DNA of 9,383 nucleotides, taken from the NCBI RefSeq assembly GCF_014647655.1, contig NZ_BMPP01000044.1, forward strand, positions 1 through 9,383. The letters run 5' to 3'. The position numbers and the translations under genes are program-made. Numbering within the stretch: the stretch's first letter is position 1; each line of letters starts with the position of its first letter. Source of the stretch: Deinococcus malanensis. Its GTDB lineage: Bacteria > Deinococcota > Deinococci > Deinococcales > Deinococcaceae. Below the pieces are notes generated by a model. The model ran no database searches. It saw nothing but the letters and a program-made list of their open reading frames with translations, and was not told the origin of the DNA. This document shows, one piece after another, positions 1 to 7,123 of the stretch.

Positions 1-61
1 GTTTGAACTCGGCTGAATACGTCTTTCGTTGTCCCATGTCGCACCTCGTTGTCGTTATTCT

Positions 62-78
62 CGGAGTTCTTAACTCCG
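62..78. repeat. Perfect 7-bp hairpin
   Basis: CGGAGTT and AACTCCG form a perfect 7-bp stem with a 3-nt loop. No T-run follows on either strand, so it is not a standard intrinsic terminator by itself. It lies about 45 bases before a GC-rich hairpin with a T-run and may belong to the same 3' region of a gene to the left. Confidence 0.5.
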
Positions 79-120
79 TCTACGCACAACTGGTGCAACC
101 CCACACATTCCGTCGATGGC

Positions 121-140
121 CCCGCCCCCGGCGGGATTTT
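121..140 (+). terminator. Probable rho-independent terminator, plus strand
   Basis: CCCGCC (121-126), a CCC loop and GGCGGG (130-135) form a 6-bp all-GC stem. It is followed on the plus strand by ATTTT. On the minus strand no T-run follows, so it would stop plus-strand transcription only. The gene it serves would lie left of the window, because no plus-strand gene is seen before it. Confidence 0.5.
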
Positions 141-447
141 GTGTGCAGGCTTTTTACGCCTCAGATACTGTTGCGCCTGACCGAAGGAGCCTCGAGCCGG
201 CCAGAATTTGCGATCCGACCTTGACGGGTCAAAAGTGTCAACAGGCTTGGTGGCTCGAGGGGGAGTGACAAGCAAAGCTTCCCACGGCTCTGCTCAACAC
301 ACAAAAGTGTCAGGTGCTGAGGGGCCAAACAACTTGGGCGCAATAAGGTGGTCTGTTGAGTGCGGCATAGGTCCGTATGCACGACCAGCGCGTAACGCCC
401 TCCGTCGTTGTCGTGTCGCTGCTGGCGTGGCCGTTGGTGCACGAGTG

Positions 448-2361
448 TCAATCCTCTGCAACGCCTTCCATCTGCTGTGATGCACGCAGTTGTTCACGAC
501 GGCGCTCGTCGGCTAGGGCGTGAATTTCAGCGATCACGTCGTTCTGCAAGGCCATGGAAACGCGCGTGTTGATCGCCCGGACGCGGTTGGTGTCGAGTTT
601 TGGTGTCCTGTCCTCCCGCAGGAGACCATTCGTTTCCTGTTCGGTGTCGGTCAGCTGAGTGTAGCAGAAGCCCGAAATGACGGGACTGTCGAGTACGGCT
701 GTGACGATCTCTTCATAGCGGTTGAGCAGCGCGTCCGTGTCTGGCACGGTCCCATATCCCCACCAGCGGTCTTTCTGCGTAGGTGCGTGACTCAGGCCTC
801 CGAATTCGGTGAGCATGACAGGTTCCCCTTTTCGGTGGTGTCCGGCGAGGTAGAAGTTACGCCGGGACGGCTGCACCGCTTTGAGGGTATGCTCGAGCGC
901 TTCTGCCGAGCCGTAGCGCTCGCGGAGGGTGTTACCGTCGAGTGCATAGTCGTGTACGCCGAAGATGTCGCCCTCGACGACTTCCCATCCGTCGTTCCCG
1001 ATGACGGGTCGTGTCGAGTCCAGAGATACCGTGAGGTGATACAGGCTTCGCACGAAGGCCCGCTGTGCGGCGTCGCCTTCAAGGTTTGGAACGCCCCAGC
1101 TTTCATTGATGGGCACCCACGTGACGATGCACGGGTGGTTGTAATCTCGTTCGAGGACTTCGAGCCATTCGCGGGTGAGGCCGCGTTGCGCCTCGGGCGT
1201 GAAGACGTAGGCGTTGGCCATTTCACCCCAGACGAGCAGGCCCAGCCGGTCGCACCAGTAGAGGAAGCGTGGATCTTCGACTTTCTGGTGAATTCGCACT
1301 CCGTTGAAGCCGAGCTCTTTGACGAGTTCGACCTCACGGCGCAGTGCTTCCTCGCTAGGAGCGGCCAGGTGAGAGTCCGGCCAGTAGTTTTGCGCAAGCA
1401 CCAGGCGCAGGTAGTATGCACTGCCGTTGAGCAGGAAGCGTCCGTCACGCACGCCAGCGCTGCGCAGGCCGGCGTAGCTGCCCACGTCGTCCACGACGTT
1501 GTCGTCGTCGTCGAGGAGCGTGATTCTCGCGTCGATGAGGTTGGGTCTTCGTGGGGTCCACAGGAGTTCCTTGCGGTCAGCCTTGAAGCGCACAGGGTCG
1601 ATTTCAATGTCCCGACGTACTTCCCGGCCTTCGAGAAGGTAGGTGTCGTCGGCGAGGCGTTCGCCGCGAATGCTGAGTCGAACACGGACCCGTAGGGGCT
1701 CGGCTGGCGTTTGGTTCAGGCGAACGTGCAGGCCGAGCCGTCCGCGTTCGGAATCCGGCGTCCAGCGGAGTGTTGTGATGAAGGTGCGCGGTACGAATTC
1801 AAGCCAGACGGGCTGCCAGATGCCGGTGGTGCGGTGGTACCAGATGCCGTGGGGTTCGAGCTCCCAGTCCTGTTTCCCGCGTGCCTGCGCGAGATCTTTT
1901 GGATCGTCCTCGGCGCGCACGACAATGTCTTGCGTGTCCTGAGCTGTCAGGACGGATGTGATGTCGGCCGTGAACGGTGTGTGGCCGCCTTCGTGTTGGG
2001 CGACAAGGCGCCCGTTGACCCAGACTTGAGCGCGGTAGTCGACCGCACCGAAGTGCAGGAGGGCCCGGCCGGCCCGGTCCTGCGGCGCGATGGAAATCGC
2101 GCGGCGGTACCACACGACCGGGTGGTATCCCGTTGCGTGGACGCCGCTCGCTCGACTTTCGGGCGGGTAGGGCACGACGATATGTTGATCGAAGGCGTCG
2201 GCATGTTCGTACCAGCGCGCGTCGAGGCCACGGTTGTCGTCGTCATGCGCGAATTGCCAGACTCCGCTGAGGTTTTCCCAGCGTTCGCGGGTGAGTTGAG
2301 GCCGGGGGTGCACCTGTGGACTGCTGGGGCCTGTGGGTTCGACATGGCTCGGTTCGTGCAT
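448..2361 (-). CDS. Family 2 glycoside hydrolase (beta-galactosidase-like), cytoplasmic
   Basis: A 637-aa retaining glycosidase that should remove a terminal beta-linked sugar from an oligosaccharide taken up by the transporter encoded upstream. Domains in order: sugar-binding jelly roll (about 28-190, with VWVNG at 113-117 and TGIWQPVWLE at 179-188), immunoglobulin-like domain (about 193-300) and TIM barrel (about 303-600). The acid/base is predicted as Glu420 in PINESWG and the nucleophile as Glu519 in LTEFGG. Where E. coli beta-glucuronidase has its NxKG glucuronate motif, this protein reads ETNG (576-579), so a glucuronidase role is unlikely; beta-galactosidase or another hexosidase fits better. 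There is no signal peptide. The ATG is supported by GAGGT five bases upstream (2367-2371). It is the last gene of the operon, 203 bases after the second permease. The exact substrate cannot be read from sequence. Confidence 0.93.
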   Translation of the reverse strand: MHEPSHVEPTGPSSPQVHPRPQLTRERWENLSGVWQFAHDDDNRGLDARWYEHADAFDQHIVVPYPPESRASGVHATGYHPVVWYRRAISIAPQDRAGRALLHFGAVDYRAQVWVNGRLVAQHEGGHTPFTADITSVLTAQDTQDIVVRAEDDPKDLAQARGKQDWELEPHGIWYHRTTGIWQPVWLEFVPRTFITTLRWTPDSERGRLGLHVRLNQTPAEPLRVRVRLSIRGERLADDTYLLEGREVRRDIEIDPVRFKADRKELLWTPRRPNLIDARITLLDDDDNVVDDVGSYAGLRSAGVRDGRFLLNGSAYYLRLVLAQNYWPDSHLAAPSEEALRREVELVKELGFNGVRIHQKVEDPRFLYWCDRLGLLVWGEMANAYVFTPEAQRGLTREWLEVLERDYNHPCIVTWVPINESWGVPNLEGDAAQRAFVRSLYHLTVSLDSTRPVIGNDGWEVVEGDIFGVHDYALDGNTLRERYGSAEALEHTLKAVQPSRRNFYLAGHHRKGEPVMLTEFGGLSHAPTQKDRWWGYGTVPDTDALLNRYEEIVTAVLDSPVISGFCYTQLTDTEQETNGLLREDRTPKLDTNRVRAINTRVSMALQNDVIAEIHALADERRREQLRASQQMEGVAED

Positions 2362-2564
2362 GTGGTACCTCAGTGTTGAGTCGGGATCGTCGAACGCTTC
2401 CGCTCGCTTGTGGCGGTCGGTGCTGTTGAATGGTCGGAACTCGGTCGCTCGAGGGCTGGGAAGTGCCGAACATGCTGGCGTTGCTGCGTACCAGCCGGCG
2501 TGTGTGCCGTGGCTGACCGGTGCGGGTGACCCGCGCGTCGAGGGGTGATGTTGCGTGGCTAAGG
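2362..2564 (-). other. 203-bp gap between permease and hydrolase genes
   Basis: No gene and no convincing promoter in this gap. A 5-bp hairpin (GCGGG/CCCGC, 2522-2534) lies 30-45 bases past the permease stop, without a T-run. The hydrolase is therefore probably co-transcribed with the transporter, although the gap is much longer than the other junctions and a weak internal promoter cannot be excluded. Confidence 0.4.
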
Positions 2565-3395
2565 TCAGCCTTTGATTCCAGTGACGGACAGGAAGCCTTC
2601 GGTCACGCGGCGCTGGAAGATCAGGTAGGCGATCACCACCGGCAGGGCCGCGAGCACGGCGACGGCCATCGTGCGTGCGAAACGCAGGCCGTAGGCGTCC
2701 TGAACTTGCGTGAGGCCCAGCGGAAGGGTCATCATGTCACTTGACGTTGTGATGATGAACGGCCACAGGAAATTGTTCCAGGCGGCGATGAACGTCACGA
2801 TCGCGATGCCCCACAAGACGCTCGCGCTGAGTGGAATATAGACCTGGTAGAGAATGCGCCATTCGCTGGCGCCGTCCACCACTGCCGCTTCGCGGAGTTC
2901 TTTTGGAATGGCGTCAAAGAAGCTTTTGAACACGAAAATCGCAACGGGCGAAACAATTTGCGGCAAGATGATGCCTGCGTGGGTATTGATGGTTCCGAAA
3001 TCATGCATGAGGCGAAAGAGGGGAATGAGCAGCGCCTCGAACGGAATCATGATGCCCGCGAGGAACGTCCAGAACAGCACCTGTTTACCGCGAAAGCGCA
3101 GCTGTGAAAAAGCGTAGGCCGCCAGTGCCGCGAGGACGACCGTTGCGATGGTGATGACGAGTGAGGTGACGGTGCTGTTGAAGTACCAGCGCGACAGGCT
3201 TCCCAGGGCGATGACTTCTTGAAAGGCGGTGAACGTGGGGGGATTCGGCAGCCACACCAGCGGCTTGGCGACCGCCTGCTCTTCGGGTTTCAGCGCGGTC
3301 AGTACGGCCCAGAGGAGCGGGAATGCCCACAGCGCCCCCAGCGCGAAGGTTGCGATCGTGGCGATTACGCCCCAGTTGAAGTTGCTGCGGCGCAT
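2565..3395 (-). CDS. Sugar ABC transporter permease, MalG type
   Basis: Inner-membrane subunit (276 aa) of a CUT1-family carbohydrate ABC importer; with the MalF-type partner it forms the channel. Six hydrophobic segments are visible, at about 10-32, 74-96, 106-126, 141-160, 190-212 and 240-260. The EAA loop that docks the ATPase is at 169-188 (EAAVVDGAS, ending in YIPL). FLSVTGIKG at the C terminus is typical of MalG-like subunits. An open frame runs 81 codons further upstream, but the start at 3395 is preferred: it has GAGGAAGAG just upstream, gives the usual family length, and its ATG shares one base with the stop of the upstream permease (TGATG), a sign of translational coupling. The extra 81 codons overlap the upstream permease and do not look like a permease N terminus. 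Confidence 0.92.
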   Translation of the reverse strand: MRRSNFNWGVIATIATFALGALWAFPLLWAVLTALKPEEQAVAKPLVWLPNPPTFTAFQEVIALGSLSRWYFNSTVTSLVITIATVVLAALAAYAFSQLRFRGKQVLFWTFLAGIMIPFEALLIPLFRLMHDFGTINTHAGIILPQIVSPVAIFVFKSFFDAIPKELREAAVVDGASEWRILYQVYIPLSASVLWGIAIVTFIAAWNNFLWPFIITTSSDMMTLPLGLTQVQDAYGLRFARTMAVAVLAALPVVIAYLIFQRRVTEGFLSVTGIKG

Positions 3396-4303
3396 CAGCT
3401 CTTCCTCGAGAGCAATGCCGCTTGCAACAGGGACATTGTCAGGACGATCAGGAAAAACGCCACAGCGATGGTTGAGGCGTATCCGCCGTTGAGGTTTTGA
3501 AAGGCTGTTTCGTACATATATTGCAGCACCACGCGAGTGGAGTTGAACGGCCCGCCACCAGTGAGGATGTAGACCTGCGCGAAGATCTTGAGTGACGCGA
3601 TCAGCTGAAGAATCAGCACGAGCATGGTGATGGGCCACAGCAGCGGCCAGGTGATGTAACGAAAGATTTGGAAGCCTTGCGCGCCATCAAGCGCGGCGGC
3701 TTCGTACGTTTCCTTGGGAATGTTCTGCAGGCCAGCCAGAAACAGCAGCATCTTGAAGCCGACCGTCCACCACACCGTCACGACGGCCACGGTGACCATG
3801 GCGGTATCCACATGACTGAACCAGAGGTTGTTCAGTCCCGTGAGGGCGTTCACGATGCCGAAGTTGCCGTTAAGTATCCATTGCCACACAAGCGTAACGA
3901 CGCTCACAGGCAGGACGTATGGAAGAAAGAAGAGGGCCAGGGCGAAGTTCTTCGCGCGGAGCAGGCGGTTCACGGCGAGCGCCATCAGTAATCCGATCGC
4001 GGCCGTTGGAATGGTGGTGTAGAGCGCGAACGCCCCAGTGTGCCGAAGTGACGCCCAGAAGTCAGCATCCCCGACGAGTTTGGCGTAGTTCGCAAAACCG
4101 ACGTATGCGCCTGTCTCCGTGAGGGAGCTGCTCGTGAAGCTTAGCTGGATCGCGCGAAGCATGGGATAGATGAAGAAGAGCACGAACGTGAGCAGGAAGG
4201 GGGCCAGCATCAGGGCGGCCGTCAGGTCGTTCGACGTGCGCTGCCGAACGACGCGTGGTCTGCTTGTTCCGGTGGAAGCAATCTTCGGAATGGAGTCTCT
4301 CAC
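3395..4303 (-). CDS. Sugar ABC transporter permease, MalF type
   Basis: Membrane subunit (302 aa from the GTG start) of a CUT1 carbohydrate importer, partner of the following MalG-type permease. Six hydrophobic segments are visible, at about 28-48, 92-113, 121-143, 167-190, 223-245 and 275-297. The EAA loop is at 201-220 (EAAALDGAQG, ending in ITWPL). The TGGGPFNST segment before the last membrane span (248-256) is a MalF-family signature. I chose GTG at 4303 because GGGAGA lies five bases upstream. The in-frame ATG at 4348 would add 15 residues, but it falls in the loop of a strong hairpin (4335-4360) and has no ribosome binding site. The gene starts 66 bases after the binding-protein stop and overlaps the next gene by one base. 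No ATPase gene accompanies it. Confidence 0.9.
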   Translation of the reverse strand: MRDSIPKIASTGTSRPRVVRQRTSNDLTAALMLAPFLLTFVLFFIYPMLRAIQLSFTSSSLTETGAYVGFANYAKLVGDADFWASLRHTGAFALYTTIPTAAIGLLMALAVNRLLRAKNFALALFFLPYVLPVSVVTLVWQWILNGNFGIVNALTGLNNLWFSHVDTAMVTVAVVTVWWTVGFKMLLFLAGLQNIPKETYEAAALDGAQGFQIFRYITWPLLWPITMLVLILQLIASLKIFAQVYILTGGGPFNSTRVVLQYMYETAFQNLNGGYASTIAVAFFLIVLTMSLLQAALLSRKS

Positions 4304-4334
4304 GGCATTCTCCCGGCGCCAAATGCGCGTGTTC

Positions 4335-4360
4335 AGCCCCACCCGCACGCGGGTGGGGCT
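4335..4360 (-). repeat. Intercistronic hairpin between binding-protein and permease genes
   Basis: AGCCCCACCCG and CGGGTGGGGCT form a perfect 11-bp GC-rich stem around a CACG loop, 9 bases past the binding-protein stop. No T-run follows on the minus strand, so full termination is unlikely. Such hairpins between malE-like and malF-like genes are known to stabilise the upstream mRNA or attenuate transcription, giving more binding protein than permease; that role here is inferred. Confidence 0.7.
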
Positions 4361-4369
4361 GCCTGAGGA

Positions 4370-5653
4370 TCAGGGGTTGGGACTGCTGGCCATGAGTTTG
4401 TTGGCGTCCGCTTCGAACATACTCCAAGCCTGATCGACGCTCAGTTGACCTTGAATGGCGGCCACGAAGTACTTCTGCGCCGTTGACTGCAGCGGACCGG
4501 CAGCGCCACTGAACCAGCCGGGCGGATCGAACACGGCGTTCGCTGCGGCCTTCGCAGCGTAGTCACTGTTCGGCTTGAGCACCGCATACTCCTTGGAGTT
4601 GACGGTGGCACGGTAAGCGGGGATGTGTCCGCCCTGCGCCCAGATCATGCTGTTTTTCTGCACGTACGCGATGAAGTTCATAACACCGGCCAGGTGCTCC
4701 TTGGAAATGGGTTTCTTGGCGTTGTTGGGAATCGCGAGGCCATGCGAGTCCGCCCAGACGTTCTGACTGCCGTTCATGGCCGGCATCGGAGCGACTCCGT
4801 AATCAAACGCGATCTTGTTCGCTTTGCGTCCGTCCACCATGCTGGGGACTTCCCAGACGCCGTTGATCATGAAGGCGGCTTCGCCGGTCGTGAACTGCGC
4901 GACGAACGACGGGTAGTCGGCGTTCATGGCCATGTTCTTGTTTTTCGCCCAGGCCACCATGGTCGCGAGCGCTTTCTTGCCTTCTTCACCGGCGACGAGT
5001 TTGTTGTTCTCGACGATTTTGGCCTTTTGCTGAGCCATCAGCGTGATCCACATCCTCCAGGGTGCCGAGGATGTTGGATTGTTTTGGAAGGCCAGTCCTG
5101 TCTTGCCGGTTTTATCGGCCACGGCTTTCAGTGCAGCATTGAACTCTGCCATCGAATTGATGGGTTTGAGTTTGCCGCGTGCATCCAGCAGTCCGGCTTT
5201 ACGCGCGAGGTCTTTGTTGTAGTACAGCACGAGCGGATGTGTGTCGAGCGGGACGGCGTACGTTTTGCCCCGGTAGGTGGCGGCGTTCAAGAGCCGAGGG
5301 AAGAAGTCAGCCCTTTTCAAGCCGACACTAGCGAGCTCTTGCGCCGTGATCGGACGCAGCAGATTCTCAGGCGCCCAGCCGGTCATGCGTGAAAGGTGGA
5401 AGCTGATCAGGTGCGGCCCCTCTCCGACCGAGATGGAGGTGCGCACCTTCGTGTAAAACGGCACGCCCCACTGCAGCGTGGTCTGTTCCACTTTGTACTT
5501 GTTCTGGCTGCTGTTGTATCCGTCGACGAGTTGTTTCATGCGCGCGCCGTCGCCGCCGCCAAGGAAGTTCCAGAAGGTGATTTGGGTAGGCTGGGCCAGG
5601 GCCGAGCTGCCAAGAAGGGCACTGAACGTCAGGATATGGCTGATGCGTGTCAT
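4370..5653 (-). CDS. Sugar ABC transporter substrate-binding protein
   Basis: Secreted solute-binding protein (427 aa, extracellular solute-binding family 1) that captures a sugar or oligosaccharide and delivers it to the two permeases encoded downstream. Residues 1-20 are a Sec signal peptide (MTR, hydrophobic ILTFSALLGSS core, ALA|Q cleavage at 20/21). There is no lipobox cysteine, so it should be a soluble periplasmic protein. The mature protein starts with the typical ITFWNFLGG strand. VPLDTHPLVLYYNKDL (near 135-150) and AAFMINGVWEVP are characteristic of CUT1 binding proteins. The open frame continues 110 codons upstream, but the ATG at 5653 is chosen because it begins the signal peptide and has AGGAG five bases before it. 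It is the first gene of the operon. The ligand is not identifiable from sequence. Confidence 0.93.
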   Translation of the reverse strand: MTRISHILTFSALLGSSALAQPTQITFWNFLGGGDGARMKQLVDGYNSSQNKYKVEQTTLQWGVPFYTKVRTSISVGEGPHLISFHLSRMTGWAPENLLRPITAQELASVGLKRADFFPRLLNAATYRGKTYAVPLDTHPLVLYYNKDLARKAGLLDARGKLKPINSMAEFNAALKAVADKTGKTGLAFQNNPTSSAPWRMWITLMAQQKAKIVENNKLVAGEEGKKALATMVAWAKNKNMAMNADYPSFVAQFTTGEAAFMINGVWEVPSMVDGRKANKIAFDYGVAPMPAMNGSQNVWADSHGLAIPNNAKKPISKEHLAGVMNFIAYVQKNSMIWAQGGHIPAYRATVNSKEYAVLKPNSDYAAKAAANAVFDPPGWFSGAAGPLQSTAQKYFVAAIQGQLSVDQAWSMFEADANKLMASSPNP

Positions 5654-5877
5654 CGGGACTCCTTGAAGCTGTGAGGCGAATGCGGGGCTCCGGGTTCCAA
5701 CTCGGACAGTGGCGTAACGGTCAAACTCCTCCTTAAATCTGATTAAGGCGACGACGTTGGGCTCAAGCACGGTGAGCTGGAGCCAGGCATGAGAAGCCGC
5801 CGATTCCGGTTGATCGATGGATAACGAAGGACAAGCGAGGGAGGCTTGACGGTCCGCTGGGCTACTGAATTGACGGT
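5654..5877 (-). promoter_or_regulatory. Long operon leader with hairpin and possible leader peptide
   Basis: If the promoter at 5884-5913 is correct, the mRNA has a leader of about 220 nt. It contains a good ribosome binding site (AAGGAGG, minus strand 5734-5728) that is not near an annotated gene. Part of that site lies in the 3' arm of a 6-bp hairpin (CCTTAA/TTAAGG, 5731-5748). A TTG codon at 5724 opens a 24-codon frame ending in TGA at 5652-5650, overlapping the ATG of the binding-protein gene as ATGA. The spacing of site to TTG is short (3-4 bases) and TTG is a weak start, so translation is uncertain. Confidence 0.35.
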
Positions 5878-5883
5878 ACCCGG

Positions 5884-5913
5884 ATCTTAGGACCGGCCGG
5901 TCGTTTTTGTCAA
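5884..5913 (-). promoter_or_regulatory. Promoter of the sugar operon
   Basis: On the minus strand TTGACA (5913-5908, perfect -35 consensus) is separated by 18 bases from TAAGAT (5889-5884, four of six matches to TATAAT). Transcription would start near 5877. The spacer contains a perfect 12-bp palindrome (5891-5902), a likely repressor site. Confidence 0.6.
5891..5902. promoter_or_regulatory. 12-bp palindrome in the promoter spacer, candidate operator
   Basis: GACCGGCCGGTC is a perfect palindrome lying between the -35 and -10 boxes of the operon promoter. A protein bound here would block RNA polymerase. It does not resemble the inverted repeat in front of the divergent ArsR-type gene, so a different regulator is possible. 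Confidence 0.45.
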
Positions 5914-5943
5914 GTGAAGTTGTGAGTTTTGCGAGCCAAGTGT

Positions 5944-5951
5944 GGGGGGGG
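5944..5951. repeat. Run of eight G
   Basis: Eight consecutive G lie between the two divergent promoters, about 30 bp upstream of the operon -35 box. Such runs are prone to slippage and could change promoter geometry; no effect is shown by the sequence. Confidence 0.5.
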
Positions 5952-6006
5952 CGAAACGCGCATACAATGAGGTTTTCGTTCAATGTTCGGCAAGATTAGG
6001 CCTCCA

Positions 6007-6038
6007 TTCTCTCAATGTGTGTAATATAGTTGAGAGAA
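6007..6038. promoter_or_regulatory. Inverted repeat over the ArsR-type gene promoter, probable operator
   Basis: TTCTCTCAA (6007-6015) and TTGAGAGAA (6030-6038) are perfect 9-bp inverted arms with a 14-bp AT-rich spacer. The spacer region holds candidate -10 boxes for the plus-strand gene (TAATAT 6022-6027 or TATAGT 6025-6030); no good -35 is visible. The right arm touches the ribosome binding site AAGGAG (6038-6043). Dyads of this layout are typical of winged-helix dimers of the ArsR type, so autorepression is the simplest reading. Confidence 0.6.
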
Positions 6039-6048
6039 AGGAGAGACC

Positions 6049-7011
6049 ATGCCGATTTCTGGTGCCCGCACCCTCGTCGTCGACAGCGAAGTGTCCATGC
6101 CCGTCCTGATCGCACTTGCCCACGACACCCGCCTCCTGATCCTCAGCTTGCTTTCCCACAACGTCATGAACGTCTCCGAACTGACCAGTGCCCTCGGTCT
6201 GCCTTACACGACCGTGCTGTTTCACCTGAAAAAGCTTGAAAGCGCCGGCCTGGTGAATGTCGAGTACACACCAGGCACGCGCGGCTCGCAGAAGCTGGTC
6301 TCCAAACGCTACGACGAGATGCTGTTCAAGTTCCCAGGCGTCAACGTAGAAGCGGGCGAAGACGTCGTGGAAGTCAGCATGCCCATCGGCGCATACCGGC
6401 TTGTCGACGCTCGACCCATGTGCGGCCTGGCGTCGGATACCAGGACCATCGGACGAATGGACGACGCCCGCTCCTTCTACGAACCCGAACACATGTTCGC
6501 CCAACTGCTGTGGTTTCGCAGCGGCTTTGTGGAATACGCCTTTCCCAACAACGTACCATTCGGCGCCCACGCCACCGAGTTCGATCTCTCCATGGAAATG
6601 TGCTCCGAAGCCCCGCAGTACAACCTCGACTGGCCTTCGGACTTCACCCTGTGGGTCAATCATACCGAAGTAGGAACCTGGACGTCACCGAGTGACTTCG
6701 GCGGCGTGCACGGCAAACTCACGCCGGCATGGTGGCCCGACGATCAGACTCAGCACGGCCTGCTCAAGCACTGGCGCGTGACGTCACAAGGCTCCTTCGT
6801 TGGCAGCGAACGCATCTCCAATGTGACACTGTCCGACCTGCGACTGGACGAAAATAACCATGTCACCGTTCGCCTCGGCGTGAAAGACGATGCCCAAAAC
6901 GTAGGCGGACTCAACTTGTTCGGACGCCGTTGGGGCAATCACCCGCAGGACATCATCATGCGAACGCATTACGCCTTCGGGGAACACCAAAAACCATATC
7001 GTCTCCGGTAA
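6049..7011 (+). CDS. ArsR-type winged-helix regulator with long beta-rich C-terminal domain
   Basis: A 320-aa transcription factor, about three times the length of a classical ArsR/SmtB protein. Residues about 15-95 form the winged helix, with recognition helix near 51-68 (LPYTTVLFHLKKLESAGL). Residues about 104-312 are an extra domain rich in aromatic and beta-forming residues (IGRMDD at 134-139, WFRSGFVEY at 155-163, WPSDFTLWVN at 195-204, TWTSPSDFGG at 210-219). From memory, this combination occurs in Firmicutes regulators encoded beside glycosidases and sugar transporters. There are only two cysteines (125, 185) and no ArsR metal-site motif, so a sugar rather than a metal is the likely signal. 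The start is fixed by AAGGAG five bases upstream. It is divergent from the sugar operon, which makes it the prime candidate for its regulator. Confidence 0.88.
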   Translation: MPISGARTLVVDSEVSMPVLIALAHDTRLLILSLLSHNVMNVSELTSALGLPYTTVLFHLKKLESAGLVNVEYTPGTRGSQKLVSKRYDEMLFKFPGVNVEAGEDVVEVSMPIGAYRLVDARPMCGLASDTRTIGRMDDARSFYEPEHMFAQLLWFRSGFVEYAFPNNVPFGAHATEFDLSMEMCSEAPQYNLDWPSDFTLWVNHTEVGTWTSPSDFGGVHGKLTPAWWPDDQTQHGLLKHWRVTSQGSFVGSERISNVTLSDLRLDENNHVTVRLGVKDDAQNVGGLNLFGRRWGNHPQDIIMRTHYAFGEHQKPYRLR

Positions 7012-7123
7012 ACTGCCGAGTATCGAAGCAGCGTACCCTCACGATGTTGCGCCAGTATCTCAAAAGCCTTCTGAATGAAGTGTTCGGGCGGCAGGTGGTC
7101 TGGTGGGTTGCCACAGGACACGG

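Larger units (their letters stand above)
1..447. other. Non-coding region downstream of the sugar operon
   Basis: I see no convincing gene here on either strand. Short open frames exist but have no ribosome binding site and low-complexity, Arg/Ser/Leu-rich translations. In plus frames 1 and 2 stops occur at 4-6 and 14-16, so a plus-strand gene entering from the left could end there, but this cannot be shown. The region holds two hairpins (62-78 and 121-135) and an 11-bp direct repeat (230-240 and 302-312). I found no clear terminator for the minus-strand operon that ends at 448. Confidence 0.6.

Noticed and set aside
147..161. AGGC/GCCT mini-hairpin with a T-run in the loop
   Set aside because: A 4-bp stem with the T-run inside the loop is not a terminator.
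213..241. TTGACA on the minus strand (241-236) as a promoter
   Set aside because: No acceptable -10 box at 16-18 bases and no gene downstream.
520..1695. 391-codon open frame on the plus strand
   Set aside because: It lies opposite the glycoside hydrolase TIM barrel in a high-GC gene; the translation has no recognisable motif and no ribosome binding site, so it is an antisense shadow.
3396..3638. 81-codon N-terminal extension of the MalG-type permease
   Set aside because: It overlaps the upstream permease, looks unlike a permease, and the ATG at 3395 has a good ribosome binding site and coupling overlap.
5654..5983. 110-codon extension of the binding protein
   Set aside because: It would bury the signal peptide inside the protein and runs through the promoter.
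5980..6663. 227-codon minus-strand frame opposite the regulator gene
   Set aside because: Shadow of the ArsR-type gene, with no ribosome binding site or domain.
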